Shown here piece after piece: positions 8,038-16,934 of a stretch of 64,000 nt of DNA (within the stretch, counting starts at the first letter, position 1; every line of letters begins with the position of its first letter). Where the stretch lies: positions 62,001 to 126,000 of the forward strand of contig NZ_CP075339.1 of assembly GCF_024399335.1 (NCBI RefSeq). Direction: 5' to 3'. The DNA comes from Leucobacter aridicollis (GTDB lineage Bacteria > Actinomycetota > Actinomycetes > Actinomycetales > Microbacteriaceae). The notes below the pieces were generated by a model. It had not been told where the DNA came from. It did not search any database and saw nothing but the letters and a program-made list of their open reading frames with translations. A program made the translations under genes and the position numbers.

Positions 8038-9522
8038 ATGGCGCACATTCCCCACGTCATCGGCGGCGAGAAGGTCGAAGCGGCTGAGCGCACTCAGCCC
8101 GTCTACAACCCGGCGACCGGCGAGCAGCAGCACGAGCTCGGCATTGCCTCGGTCGCAACTGTCGAGCAGGCAATCGCCGCGGCTCAGGCGGCGCTCCCGA
8201 TGTGGCGCAAGACAAGCCTCACCAAGCGCGCAGACGTGTTCTTCAACCTGCGCCAGCTGCTCAAGCAGCGCACCCCCGAGCTCGCGGCGATCGTCACGAG
8301 CGAGCACGGCAAGGTGCTCTCGGACGCGGCGGGCGAGATCGCCCGTGGCCTCGAGAACGTTGAGTTCGCGTCGGGCCTCCTGCACGTGCTGAAGGGCGAG
8401 CGCGACGAGCAGGTCTCGACAGGCGTCGACGTGCACTCGGTCAAGCAGCCGGTTGGCGTTGTTGCAGCAATCACCCCGTTCAACTTCCCCGTCATGGTGC
8501 CGCTCTGGATGATCGCCTCGGCAATTGCCTGCGGCAACACCGTCGTGCTGAAGCCCTCTGAGCGCGACCCCTCCGCCTCGGTCTTCATCGCCGACCTCTT
8601 CCGTGAGGCTGGCCTCCCCGACGGCGTGCTCAACGTCGTGCACGGCGACAAGGTTGCTGTCGACACGCTGCTCGACAGCCCGACAGTCAAGGCGATCAGC
8701 TTCGTTGGCTCGACCCCCATCGCGAAGTACATCTACGAGCGCGCAGCAGCAAACGGCAAGCGCGTACAGGCACTCGGTGGCGCAAAGAACCACATGATCG
8801 TGATGCCCGATGCTGACCTCGACATGTCGGCTGACGCAGCCGTTTCGGCGGCGTATGGCTCGGCCGGCGAGCGTTGCATGGCAGTTTCGGTGGTTGTCGC
8901 AGTTGGCGGCACCGGCGACGCACTCGTGCAGAAGATCGCTGACCGCATGAAGGATCTGAAGATCGGCGACGGCACCGACCCCACCTCCGAGATGGGCCCG
9001 CTCATCACGAAGGAAGCCAAGGAGCGCGTCGAGTCGTACGTCGCGGGCGCCGAGGCCGAGGGTGCAACTGTTGTCGTCGACGGTCGCGAGACCAAGTTTG
9101 AGGGAGGCGGCTTCTTCACCGGCGTCTCGCTCATCGACAACGTGCAGACCGACTCGAAGGTCTACCGCGACGAGATCTTCGGCCCAGTACTCGCGGTTGT
9201 GCGCGTTGACACCTATGAAGAGGGCCTCAAGCTCATCAACGACCACCAGTTCGGCAACGGCACTGCGATCTTCACCCGCGACGGTGGCCTCGCACGTCAG
9301 TTCGAGTTCGAGGTTGAGGCCGGAATGGTCGGCATCAACGTGCCGATCCCCGTGCCCGTTGGCTCGTTCTCGTTCGGTGGCTGGAAGGATTCGCTCTTCG
9401 GCGACTCGCACATCTACGGCCCCGAGTCGATCCACTTCTACACCCGCTCGAAGGTCATCACCACCCGCTGGCCGAACCCGGACCAGTCGAAGGTTGACCT
9501 CGGCTTCCCGAGCAACAGCTAA
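8038..9522 (+). CDS. mmsA: CoA-acylating (methyl)malonate-semialdehyde dehydrogenase
   Basis: A 494-residue aldehyde dehydrogenase of the MmsA/IolA group, which turns malonate semialdehyde or methylmalonate semialdehyde into acetyl-CoA or propionyl-CoA with NAD and CoA. Signatures are ITPFNFPVMVPLW and the nucleophile Cys280 in SAGERCMAV. The ATG at 8038 follows GAGAGGAA and starts at the conserved MAHIPHVIGG. The next gene, 28 bp on, is a class III aminotransferase; together they fit beta-alanine (or 3-aminoisobutyrate) breakdown, as at the end of pyrimidine catabolism. Confidence 0.88.
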   Translation: MAHIPHVIGGEKVEAAERTQPVYNPATGEQQHELGIASVATVEQAIAAAQAALPMWRKTSLTKRADVFFNLRQLLKQRTPELAAIVTSEHGKVLSDAAGEIARGLENVEFASGLLHVLKGERDEQVSTGVDVHSVKQPVGVVAAITPFNFPVMVPLWMIASAIACGNTVVLKPSERDPSASVFIADLFREAGLPDGVLNVVHGDKVAVDTLLDSPTVKAISFVGSTPIAKYIYERAAANGKRVQALGGAKNHMIVMPDADLDMSADAAVSAAYGSAGERCMAVSVVVAVGGTGDALVQKIADRMKDLKIGDGTDPTSEMGPLITKEAKERVESYVAGAEAEGATVVVDGRETKFEGGGFFTGVSLIDNVQTDSKVYRDEIFGPVLAVVRVDTYEEGLKLINDHQFGNGTAIFTRDGGLARQFEFEVEAGMVGINVPIPVPVGSFSFGGWKDSLFGDSHIYGPESIHFYTRSKVITTRWPNPDQSKVDLGFPSNS

Positions 9523-9550
9523 TTCAGGAAGAGAGGGAGAGACAGACATC

Positions 9551-10918
9551 ATGGCTGACTACATCGACCTGAACGGTGCCGAGCAGGCATTCGGCGACAC
9601 CGACGCCCAGCGCGAGGTGCGCGAGAACGATCGTGGCTACGTCTTCCACTCGTGGTCGGCGCAGGGCGCGATCAACCCGATCCCCGTCGCAAAGGGCGAG
9701 GGCGTGCGGTTCTGGGACTACGACGGCAAGGAATACCTTGACTTCTCGTCGCAGCTCGTCAACCTCAACCTCGGGCACCAGCACCCCGGCCTCGTGAAGG
9801 CAATCCAGGAGCAGGCTGGCCGCATGGCGACGATCCAGCCCGCGATGGCGAATGACGTGCGCGGCGAACTCGCAAAGCGCATCGTCGAGAAGTCGTTCGA
9901 CGCTGCTCGCTCGGTGTTCTTCACCAACGGCGGCGCAGAGGCGAACGAGTACGCTGTGCGCATGGCGCGTCACCACACGGGCCGTCAGAAGGTGCTCGCG
10001 CGGTTCCGCTCGTACCACGGCTCGACCGCGACGGCGATCACCCTCACCGGTGAAGCACGTCGCTGGCCGAACGGCACGCCCGACGCCGGCGTTGTGCACT
10101 TCTTTGGGCCGTACCAGTACCGCTCAGAGTTCTACTCGGAGAGCCCCGAGCAGGAAGCGGAGCGCGCGCTCACGCACCTCGAGCACACAATCGAGCTTGA
10201 GGGACCGAACACGATCGCCGCGATCATTCTTGAGACCGTCACCGGCACCAACGGTATCTTCGTGCCGCCGCCCGGATACCTCAAGGGTGTGCGCGAGATC
10301 TGCGACCGTCACGGCATCGTGCTCATCTGCGACGAGGTCATGGCCGGCTTCGGCCGCACCGGCGAGTGGTTCGCGTACCAGGGCTTCGATGTGCAGCCCG
10401 ATCTCGTGACCTTCGCAAAGGGTGTCAACTCGGGCTACGTGCCGCTCGGCGGCGTCGTTGTCTCGGAAGATATTCACAACACCTTCGTTGACAAGGCGTT
10501 CCCCGGCGGCCTCACCTACAGTGGTCACCCGCTCGCGTGTGCGGCAGGCGTCGCTACCTTCGACATCTTCGAAGAAGAGGGAATCATTGAGCGCGTTCGC
10601 GACCTCGCAGCGCGCGTCATCGAGCCCCGCCTGCGCGAGCTCGCGGCGAAGCACAAGTCGGTCGGCGAGTACCGCGGCACCGGCATGTTCTGGGCGCTTG
10701 AGCTCGTTGTGGATCGCGACAGCCGCGAGCCGCTCGCTGGCGACGCGTACAACGCGGTCATCGCGGCGTGCAAGAACGCCGGCCTGTGGCCGTTCGCTGC
10801 GGGCAACCGCCTGCAGATCGCGCCGCCGCTCGTGATCAGCGAAGAAGACCTCGTGAAGGGCCTCGACATCATCGACGCTGCGCTCGAAGTGGCAGATAGC
10901 TACTACACCGGTAACTAA
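9551..10918 (+). CDS. Class III aminotransferase, probably omega-amino acid:pyruvate
   Basis: A 455-residue PLP aminotransferase. The family Asp is in LICDEVMAGFGRTGEW and the PLP lysine is K290 in TFAKGVNSGY. GGAEANEYAVRMAR marks the cofactor phosphate region. Following MmsA in the same operon, it most likely converts beta-alanine (or GABA/3-aminoisobutyrate) to the semialdehyde that MmsA oxidises. The exact amino donor cannot be fixed from sequence. An AGGAAGAGAGGGAG stretch upstream supplies the ribosome binding site. Confidence 0.82.
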   Translation: MADYIDLNGAEQAFGDTDAQREVRENDRGYVFHSWSAQGAINPIPVAKGEGVRFWDYDGKEYLDFSSQLVNLNLGHQHPGLVKAIQEQAGRMATIQPAMANDVRGELAKRIVEKSFDAARSVFFTNGGAEANEYAVRMARHHTGRQKVLARFRSYHGSTATAITLTGEARRWPNGTPDAGVVHFFGPYQYRSEFYSESPEQEAERALTHLEHTIELEGPNTIAAIILETVTGTNGIFVPPPGYLKGVREICDRHGIVLICDEVMAGFGRTGEWFAYQGFDVQPDLVTFAKGVNSGYVPLGGVVVSEDIHNTFVDKAFPGGLTYSGHPLACAAGVATFDIFEEEGIIERVRDLAARVIEPRLRELAAKHKSVGEYRGTGMFWALELVVDRDSREPLAGDAYNAVIAACKNAGLWPFAAGNRLQIAPPLVISEEDLVKGLDIIDAALEVADSYYTGN

Positions 10919-10930
10919 TTCGTCAGCACT

Positions 10931-10970
10931 GAGGGGCCTGGTTTGCAAAAACCAGGCCCCTCGTTGTTTG
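10931..10970 (+). terminator. Rho-independent terminator of the mmsA operon
   Basis: A perfect 14-bp stem (10931-10944 with 10949-10962) closes a GCAA loop and is followed by GTTGTTTG. It sits 12 bp after the aminotransferase stop. Confidence 0.92.
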
Positions 10971-11056
10971 CCCCTGTTTCTTTCTGTGCAGGCGGGTCAG
11001 AATAGAACAGTTCCTCCAAAGGCGGGGGAAAGAGTTTCTAGGAAGGATCCGTTCAT

Positions 11057-11368
11057 ATGAGCGCTCTCGAAGATATTCAGAAGTACGCCCCGGGCGCGAG
11101 CCCAGCGGTTGTCGCGGAGCTGGAGCGCGTGTACGCGCTCGCACTGCAGGACGCCGACGCTCGGCTTGTCTCGTACAGCGACTCGGCTGAGCTTGCGCTC
11201 GTGCGCGAGAACTTTGTCAAGGGCAAGCTCGGAGTGGCCGAGTCTGACGCCGCAATCGATGAGGCGATTGCCACCGTCGGCGACAGGGTTCCCGGCCACA
11301 AGCAGCGCCTCACGGTCTACTACCTGCTCGCCGCGCACTACGGCAAGCTCGGCGTCTTCGGGGGCTAG
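11057..11368 (+). CDS. DUF2853 family protein
   Basis: A 103-residue soluble helical protein. It matches the DUF2853 family in its recurring pattern: a Tyr/Asp-rich first helix, DARLVSYSDSAELALVRENFVKGKLG, and a C-terminal KQRLTVYYLLAAHYGKL. The function of the family is unknown. The ATG follows AGGAAGGAT at good spacing. It is a single gene between the operon terminator and the AEC carrier. Confidence 0.75.
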   Translation: MSALEDIQKYAPGASPAVVAELERVYALALQDADARLVSYSDSAELALVRENFVKGKLGVAESDAAIDEAIATVGDRVPGHKQRLTVYYLLAAHYGKLGVFGG

Positions 11369-11572
11369 CCGAGGGCGGACGGCGCAGCACAGGTACACCT
11401 TTCACTCGCGACCACGGGACATTTGGCCTCATTTGGCTGCGTTCTCGTGAGGTAGATGTGCTCGGTGTCGGTGTCGGTGCCGATGTGAAGGTCGAGGTGC
11501 AGACCGGGCGCCGCAGCCCACCGCGCGGCCGAGTAGGCTGGCAACAGACCGGCCACCCACGGAGGATCGCCC

Positions 11573-12490
11573 ATGCTCGACGCCCTCACAGGTTTTGTGG
11601 TCGTGGGGTTTGCGATTTTCATCGGCTGGGTGCTCGGGAGGACTGGCGTCCTTGACGTCTCCTCCCGGGCGGTGCTCGCGAAGCTTGTCTACTGGGTACT
11701 GTCGCCAGCGCTGCTCTTCGTCGTGCTCTCAAGCGCCGACGTTGACGCGCTGTTCTCCTCGCTGCTGCCAGTCTCTGCGATCGCAGCGCTCACGGTAATC
11801 GTGACCTACGCGGTCGTTGCTCGTGTCGTGTGGCGCCGTCCGGCCGGCGAAACGGCGATCGGTGCGCTCTCGGCGGGGCAAGTGAACTCAAGTAACATTG
11901 GAATCCCACTGTCGCTCTACCTACTTGGAAGCGCTGCGTTTCCCGCCCCCGTCGTGCTCTTCCAACTGCTTGTGCTGACCCCCGTTGCGCTCTCGATTCT
12001 TGAGGTCTCGGCCGGCGGGAGGTTTCGAGTGAGTGCGATTGCGCGGGCGCTCGTGAGTCCGATTATCGTTGGATCTGCGCTTGGAGTGCTCGTCTCAGTG
12101 CTCGGCATCAAGCTGCCCGAGGTTATCTTCGCGCCGATCGAGCTCATCGCGAACGCGTGTGTGCCAGTGCTGCTCATCAGCTACGGCGTTTCGCTGCACG
12201 GCCAGCGCGTGCTGGGAGCCGGCGGCAGGCGAGGAGAGGTCATTCTCGCGAGCGCCTTGAAGTTGCTCGTGATGCCCACGCTCGCCTGGTTCTTCGCGAC
12301 CGCAGTGTTTGGGCTCGGAGCGCAGGAGACGTTCGTCGTCGTGGTGCTCGCAGCCCTGCCGACAGCCCAGAACGTATTCAACTACGCACAGCGGTTCGGC
12401 GTCGGCGAGGATGTCGCGCGAGACACCGTGTTTGTGACGACGCTCGGCTGCATTCCCATACTCGTCCTGGCGACGGTAGTGCTCGGCTAG
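11573..12490 (+). CDS. AEC family (auxin efflux carrier-like) transporter
   Basis: A 305-residue integral membrane protein with about ten hydrophobic helices. The family's N-terminal pattern (GFAIFIGWVLGRTGVL, then LAKLVYWVLSPALLF) and the central crossover Asn/Pro regions (SSNIGIPLSLYLL; TAQNVFNYAQRFG) are clear. Bacterial AEC carriers move small organic anions such as malonate or malate. The start ATG follows GGAGGATCGCC. No enzyme neighbour points to the substrate. Confidence 0.85.
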   Translation: MLDALTGFVVVGFAIFIGWVLGRTGVLDVSSRAVLAKLVYWVLSPALLFVVLSSADVDALFSSLLPVSAIAALTVIVTYAVVARVVWRRPAGETAIGALSAGQVNSSNIGIPLSLYLLGSAAFPAPVVLFQLLVLTPVALSILEVSAGGRFRVSAIARALVSPIIVGSALGVLVSVLGIKLPEVIFAPIELIANACVPVLLISYGVSLHGQRVLGAGGRRGEVILASALKLLVMPTLAWFFATAVFGLGAQETFVVVVLAALPTAQNVFNYAQRFGVGEDVARDTVFVTTLGCIPILVLATVVLG

Positions 12491-12498
12491 CCGAGCAC
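12479..12498. terminator. 20-bp perfect palindrome between convergent genes
   Basis: GTGCTCGGCT and its exact complement meet without a loop, overlapping the AEC stop codon. The rhodanese gene ends only a few bases later on the other strand. It is probably a shared, bidirectional terminator, though it has no U-tract. Confidence 0.5.
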
Positions 12499-12501
12499 GG
12501 A

Positions 12502-13380
12502 CTACGGTGTTGATCCGGTTGCTACGGGCATGTCAGGGGTGTTCGCCCACTGCGACCATGATCCCGGAAAGAGTGCACCGTTCCCGCCAGTCAGCGCGAA
12601 CGCAAAGAGCGCGTGGCTCGCGGTGATGCCAGAGCCGCAGGAGAATCCGACCCCAGACCCGGTTGCTGCTTCGAGTGAGAACCTTGCCCGGAGCGCCTCG
12701 GTGGGAAGGAACCTGCCGGCATCGTCGAGGTTCTCAGAGGTCGGAAGGTTGATCGCCCCAGGGATGTGTCCCGCAATGGGATCCATCGGCTCGACGTCAC
12801 CCCGGTAGCGTTCTGGCGCACGCACGTCGAACAACACGTGTTCCTGAGCGAACTGCCCGACGTCCTCGAGCGCGAGTGTGGGGAGGTGGCCCGGGGTGAG
12901 GATCACGGTTCCCGGGGCAGGAGAAGGCTCTGTAGTCTCGAGTGCAAATCCGGCCCCAATCCATGCTGGGAGCGCGCCATCGAGCAGTCGAACGCGATCG
13001 AAGCCTGCGTCGCGCAATAGCCACCACAATCGCGCAGAGGCAAGATTTCCGCCCCCGTCGTATGCAACAACCGAGTCGTCTGGGTGGAGGCCCCAGCGAC
13101 GGGCCGAGTGCGTGAGCGCTTCGCCCCCCGGCAGTGGGTGCCGCCCGAGCTCGGCGACGCCGTGCGCGGAGAGCTCGGACTCGAGGTCGACGTAGACAGC
13201 GCCCGGGATGTGCCCGGAGCGATAGTCGCTGTGGCCCGAAGGCTGCGTGAGCGTCCAGCGGACGTCAAGCACTCTGGTTCGTGGCCCGTCGCCCGCGAGC
13301 GCCTGGGTCTGGAGGATGTCGTGGAGCTCCGCTGGGGTCACGAGAAGGTCGCGCCGTGCGTCGTCGGTGGGGTCGCTCAT
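12502..13380 (-). CDS. Thiosulfate/3-mercaptopyruvate sulfurtransferase (tandem rhodanese)
   Basis: A 292-residue protein with two rhodanese domains: an inactive N-terminal one (about residues 10-140, with HIPGAVYVDLE) and a catalytic C-terminal one. The active-site loop CGSGITA follows SC in GVGFSCGSGITASHALFAF, which is closer to the SseA/mercaptopyruvate type than to the CRKGVT type of thiosulfate enzymes. It transfers sulfane sulfur to cyanide or other thiophiles and is cytoplasmic. Confidence 0.88.
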   Translation of the reverse strand: MSDPTDDARRDLLVTPAELHDILQTQALAGDGPRTRVLDVRWTLTQPSGHSDYRSGHIPGAVYVDLESELSAHGVAELGRHPLPGGEALTHSARRWGLHPDDSVVAYDGGGNLASARLWWLLRDAGFDRVRLLDGALPAWIGAGFALETTEPSPAPGTVILTPGHLPTLALEDVGQFAQEHVLFDVRAPERYRGDVEPMDPIAGHIPGAINLPTSENLDDAGRFLPTEALRARFSLEAATGSGVGFSCGSGITASHALFAFALTGGNGALFPGSWSQWANTPDMPVATGSTP

Positions 13381-13429
13381 GGGGCGATCGTACGCGATGG
13401 CGCTCCGCGCGCGCTCAGCCAGCGAGGCG

Positions 13430-13466
13430 AATAGTGCATAGCACTATTATGTAAATTCTGTATACT
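13430..13466 (+). promoter_or_regulatory. MarR promoter and palindromic operator, leaderless mRNA
   Basis: A perfect inverted repeat AATAGTGC-ATA-GCACTATT spans 13430-13448. A -10 box TATACT lies at 13461-13466, only 6 bp before the GTG at 13473, so transcription should start on or next to the start codon. The palindrome covers the expected -35 region, which fits autorepression. Confidence 0.7.
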
Positions 13467-13472
13467 TGCACC

Positions 13473-13922
13473 GTGACCGAACTCAACCAGCCAAATCCGA
13501 CGCCCGACCAGGGTCCGCTCGCGCTCGAACTTGCCCGTGCGGCCGCCCGCCTCACTCGGGCCGCGAGCAGGATCCCTGGCGTGACATACTCATCGATCGC
13601 GTGGCGCGTGCTTGCCGACCTCGAACGAGACGGCGCTGCCAGGGTCACGGAGCTTGCGCTCGCGCAGCGGGTCACGCAGCCGAGTATGACCACGCTCGTG
13701 CAGCGGCTCGAAGGCGAAGGCTGGATCGTTCGCTCACCCGACGCGAGCGATGGGCGCGCGACCCTCGTCGGCATCTCCGAGGCAGGCGTGCGAGCGCTCG
13801 CTGGTTACCGCGAAGGCGCTGCCGCGCTCATCGTGCCAGCGTTGAGTCGGCTGGATGGACCCGACCGTGCAGCGCTCGCCCGCGCTGCCGAACTGATGCT
13901 CCAGATCGCTGACGAGGTCTAG
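13473..13922 (+). CDS. MarR-family repressor
   Basis: A 149-residue winged-helix regulator: ARVTELALAQRVTQPSMTTLVQRLEGEGWIVRSPDASDGRATLV covers the recognition helix and the wing with its Asp-Arg turn. It starts with GTG at the predicted transcription start. The MFS exporter follows 43 bp later, so it most likely represses its own operon and is released by a toxic ligand that the exporter removes. Confidence 0.88.
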   Translation: MTELNQPNPTPDQGPLALELARAAARLTRAASRIPGVTYSSIAWRVLADLERDGAARVTELALAQRVTQPSMTTLVQRLEGEGWIVRSPDASDGRATLVGISEAGVRALAGYREGAAALIVPALSRLDGPDRAALARAAELMLQIADEV

Positions 13923-13965
13923 CAGGAGGCGCCGTTCGAACCTTGCTCTCCTTCACCGGAGCGCA

Positions 13966-15312
13966 GTGACCACGAACACCTACACCCAACCAACCCACAC
14001 TCACAAAGGAACGCTTACGAATACAACGGAGCCCCGCACATCACTGTTCAGGCAGCCCACGGCAGTCTGGGCAATCGCATTCGCCTGCGCGATCTCGTTC
14101 ATGGGAATCGGACTCGTAGACCCGATCTTGCCGAAGATCAGTGAAGCGCTGAACGCGAGCCAAAGCGAAACCATGTTGCTCTTCACGAGCTACCTGTTCG
14201 TGACAGGCATCGCGATGTTCTTCACAAGCTGGGTCTCGGGTCGAATCGGCGTGAAGTGGGCGCTGATTGCCGGGCTGACACTGATCGTCGTGTTCGCGGG
14301 CCTCGCGGGTCTCGCAGGCTCGGTCGACGCGATCATCGGCTTCCGTGCAGGGTGGGGGCTCGGCAACGCGCTCTTCCTCTCAACTGCTCTCGCCGCAATT
14401 GTGGGAGCAGCGTCGGGCGGATCGCGGCAGGCAATCGTGCTGTACGAAGCGGCCCTGGGCGTCGGTATGGCTGTCGGCCCGCTCGTTGGTGGAGCGCTTG
14501 GCGAGATCTCGTGGCGCGGTCCGTTCTTCGGAACGGCGATCCTGATGGCGATTGCTCTCATCGCCATCCTCGTGCTCCTGCGGTTCCCCAAGCAGAGCGC
14601 GGCTGAGCGCTCGGCCGCCCGCGCGGCGGCGCCGTCGGTGACTGCGAGCTTTCGGGCGCTCGGTAACCCCGCGCTGCTCTCGCTGTCGCTCGTCGCGGTC
14701 TGCTACAACTTTGGGTTCTTCACGCTGCTCGCCTACAGTCCGTACCCTGTCGAGGCAGCGGCGCAGGCGGCCGGCTTGGACTTCGGGGCGCACGAGCTTG
14801 GCCTCGTGTTCTTTGGGTGGGGCCTCGCGCTCGCCGTCACCTCGGTCGTCGTCGCGCCGATGTTGACTCGCAGGCTGGGGCTTCGGCCCGTGCTATTCGT
14901 GGCGCTCAGCCTCTTCGCGGTCTGCCTCGTGTTGCTTGGCGTGTGTGTTGCTTCGCTTGCAGCTCTTGTGTCGCTCGTCATCGTGAGTGGGCTTTTGCTT
15001 GGTGTGATGAACACTGCGCTGACCGAGGCGGTTATGGAGGCCACTGACCTGCCAAGAAGTGTCGCCTCATCAACGTACTCGGGTGTGCGTTTCATCGGTG
15101 GAGCGGTTGCGCCCGCCATCGCCGGCCCTGTTGCGGCAGCGCTCGGTGCGCCTGCCCCATACTGGATAGGCGCCGCGGCGGTTGTCATGGCGATCCTTGT
15201 GCTCGCGTTGATGGGAAAGCATCTCGCTCACATCGGCGAAGAGCGCGACGGAGGCTCGGTACCGTCGGAAATTGCCGAGGCCCAGGCTGTTGGCGTGGGA
15301 GACGCGAGCTAG
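13966..15312 (+). CDS. MFS drug-type exporter
   Basis: A 448-residue transporter with about twelve hydrophobic helices. It carries the conserved loop after helix 2 (SGRIGVKWALIAG) and, in helix 5, an antiporter-like GVGMAVGPLVGG, typical of proton-coupled drug exporters. It follows a MarR gene in the same direction. The GTG start is the only good candidate ahead of the first helix; the first 30 residues are Thr-rich. The stop overlaps the convergent repeat-protein gene by 4 bp. Confidence 0.85.
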   Translation: MTTNTYTQPTHTHKGTLTNTTEPRTSLFRQPTAVWAIAFACAISFMGIGLVDPILPKISEALNASQSETMLLFTSYLFVTGIAMFFTSWVSGRIGVKWALIAGLTLIVVFAGLAGLAGSVDAIIGFRAGWGLGNALFLSTALAAIVGAASGGSRQAIVLYEAALGVGMAVGPLVGGALGEISWRGPFFGTAILMAIALIAILVLLRFPKQSAAERSAARAAAPSVTASFRALGNPALLSLSLVAVCYNFGFFTLLAYSPYPVEAAAQAAGLDFGAHELGLVFFGWGLALAVTSVVVAPMLTRRLGLRPVLFVALSLFAVCLVLLGVCVASLAALVSLVIVSGLLLGVMNTALTEAVMEATDLPRSVASSTYSGVRFIGGAVAPAIAGPVAAALGAPAPYWIGAAAVVMAILVLALMGKHLAHIGEERDGGSVPSEIAEAQAVGVGDAS

Positions 15313-16028
15313 CGGCCAGGTGCCACCGGCGAGTGCGCCGCATCGCGTTGTTCAAGGACCTGCCCGAGCCGAGCAGCCAGCACGTACAGGCGATCGTCGA
15401 GCTTCTCGAGGCGTGCATCGGTGGCGATGAGGCGCGCCTCGAAGCCATCGAGCCGTGCGGTGAAGGTCTCCTCGAAGCCGTCGAGTCGTGCGGTGAAGGT
15501 CGCTTTGAAGCCGTCGAGTCGTGCGGTGAAGGTCTCCTCAAAGCCGTCGAGCCGTGCGGTGAAGGTCTCTTCAAAGCCTTCCAGCCGTGCAGTGAAGGTC
15601 GCATCGAGTGCGTCGATCCTGCGTGTGAACTTCTCGTCGAGTGCGTTGGTTTGCAGGGCAAAGGTCGTGTCGAGTGTGTCGATTCTTGCGGTGACGTTTG
15701 TGTCGAGTGCGTCGATTCTTGCGGTGACGTTTGTGTCGAGTGTGTCGATTCTTGCGGTGACGTTTGTGTCGAGTGTGTCGATTCTCGCGCCGACCGCTCC
15801 GAGCCAACCGGTGAGCTTTGCGTCGAGAGTGTCGGCTTGCCCCGAAAGCCTCACGTAGAGTGTCACCATCTGGCGAGTGAGCTTCGCATCAAGCCCCGAA
15901 ACGGCCTCGTCGAGCCTCGTCGCAAGGCGCCGTTCCAGGCGTCGAAAGCCCTGGGTCATGAGCCCGCCGAGGGTTGTGGCCGCGAGGGCGATTCCGAGCA
16001 GGCTCGCCACCGTATCGAGATATTCCAA
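15309..16028 (-). CDS. Membrane-anchored hendecad-repeat coiled-coil protein
   Basis: A 239-residue protein with one hydrophobic segment near the N-terminus (about residues 8-26), followed by a long Ala/Thr/Asp/Leu-rich coil. Residues about 80-200 are built of 11-residue units of two types: ARIDTLDTNVT (four or so) and then ARLDGFEETFT (five or so). An 11-residue period predicts a right-handed coiled coil. No known family was recognised; a spacer or scaffold role at the membrane is inference only. Confidence 0.7.
   Translation of the reverse strand: MEYLDTVASLLGIALAATTLGGLMTQGFRRLERRLATRLDEAVSGLDAKLTRQMVTLYVRLSGQADTLDAKLTGWLGAVGARIDTLDTNVTARIDTLDTNVTARIDALDTNVTARIDTLDTTFALQTNALDEKFTRRIDALDATFTARLEGFEETFTARLDGFEETFTARLDGFKATFTARLDGFEETFTARLDGFEARLIATDARLEKLDDRLYVLAARLGQVLEQRDAAHSPVAPGR
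15440..15790. repeat. 33-bp tandem repeats inside the coiled-coil gene
   Basis: Two arrays of 33-bp units encode the 11-residue repeats: about five units at 15440-15600 and nearly four at 15667-15787. Units within an array differ at one to three bases, so copy number is likely to change by recombination. Confidence 0.9.
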
Positions 16029-16218
16029 GGATGCCCTCCTATCGCCGCGATCGAGTTGCTTTTACGCTACGCCTGTTGTGTCCAGGATGGGGGGGTGAAG
16101 TGCGATATCTGTGGAAAACTCTCCACCCTGGCCAGGTCGGCCGCGGGTGGAGAGCTCGGATTTGGTGCGCGACGAAGCTCTGGGCTTCGCAGCTCCGGTA
16201 GTGCGTGTGCGACGCGAG

Positions 16219-16881
16219 TTAGCGCCCGCCAGCCGCCAACCGCATGAGATCTGAGTCAAGGTTGATGCCGAGCTCGGTTCCACCGGCGCTGCCGTAGGAG
16301 TGCTGGTAGGAGTCCCAGCCCTCGCCGCGCGCGTTCTCACGGAATCCACTCGCGACGAGTGCCATGAGCTCAGTCGCCGCCCTGTCGACGCGCCCGCCGA
16401 ACTCGCTGCTGTTCCAGTCGTCAGGCGAGCTGACGAGCGACGTCGGGGCCGTCACCGTACGCAGGTAGGAGAAGAAGCCGCGGAGTTGATCGTCGACGAC
16501 AAGTGAGTGCCTGGGGCTTCCTGCGGTGGCCGCGAGGAGTACAGGCGTGCCGATGAGGAGATCGTTGTCGAGCACCTGGAAGAACGAAGTGAACAGGCCA
16601 CTCGCGGCTGCCTTGTACACGGGCGTCGCGGCGATGATCGCATCGGCGTCGCGCAGGATGTCTGACGCGCGCTCAAGCTCCGCTGAGACGAGCTGTGTGG
16701 TGAGGGCCGCCATGATGTCGCCTGCGAGCGGGCGAAGGTCGATGACGCGGGCTTCCATCTCGATGCCGCGGCGCTTCGCCTCTGCGAGCGTTTTCGTGGT
16801 TGCTCGGTCTGCGAGCAGGCGAGTGGTCGAGGGGTCGCTCGTTCCGGCGTTAACGATGACGAGCTGTTTGGTGTCTGCCAT
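16219..16881 (-). CDS. CE1759-type FMN reductase (partner of luciferase-like monooxygenase)
   Basis: A 220-residue flavodoxin-fold NADPH-dependent FMN reductase: VNAGTSDPSTTRLLAD in the FMN-phosphate loop, ATPVYKAAASGLF, and a later GSPRHSLVVDDQLR. The composition and the neighbour three genes upstream (a CE1758-type monooxygenase) place it in the CE1759 family, which is found paired with that enzyme in actinobacteria. It would supply reduced flavin. The ATG giving MADTKQ is chosen over upstream starts because it meets the fold. Confidence 0.85.
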   Translation of the reverse strand: MADTKQLVIVNAGTSDPSTTRLLADRATTKTLAEAKRRGIEMEARVIDLRPLAGDIMAALTTQLVSAELERASDILRDADAIIAATPVYKAAASGLFTSFFQVLDNDLLIGTPVLLAATAGSPRHSLVVDDQLRGFFSYLRTVTAPTSLVSSPDDWNSSEFGGRVDRAATELMALVASGFRENARGEGWDSYQHSYGSAGGTELGINLDSDLMRLAAGGR

Positions 16882-16934
16882 GATTGGGTTCTCCTGCATT
16901 CTGCAATCGAAAGTTCGGGTTGTGTCGCTCGCGG

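Noticed and set aside
7894..9552. N-terminal extension of the PucR reading frame through the antisense of mmsA
   Set aside because: The real PucR domain starts at 7893 and the extra 553 codons lie exactly opposite a well-conserved dehydrogenase gene; they result from high GC content.
15440..15790. CRISPR-like array
   Set aside because: The repeats are directly tandem, have no spacers and encode in-frame 11-residue protein units.
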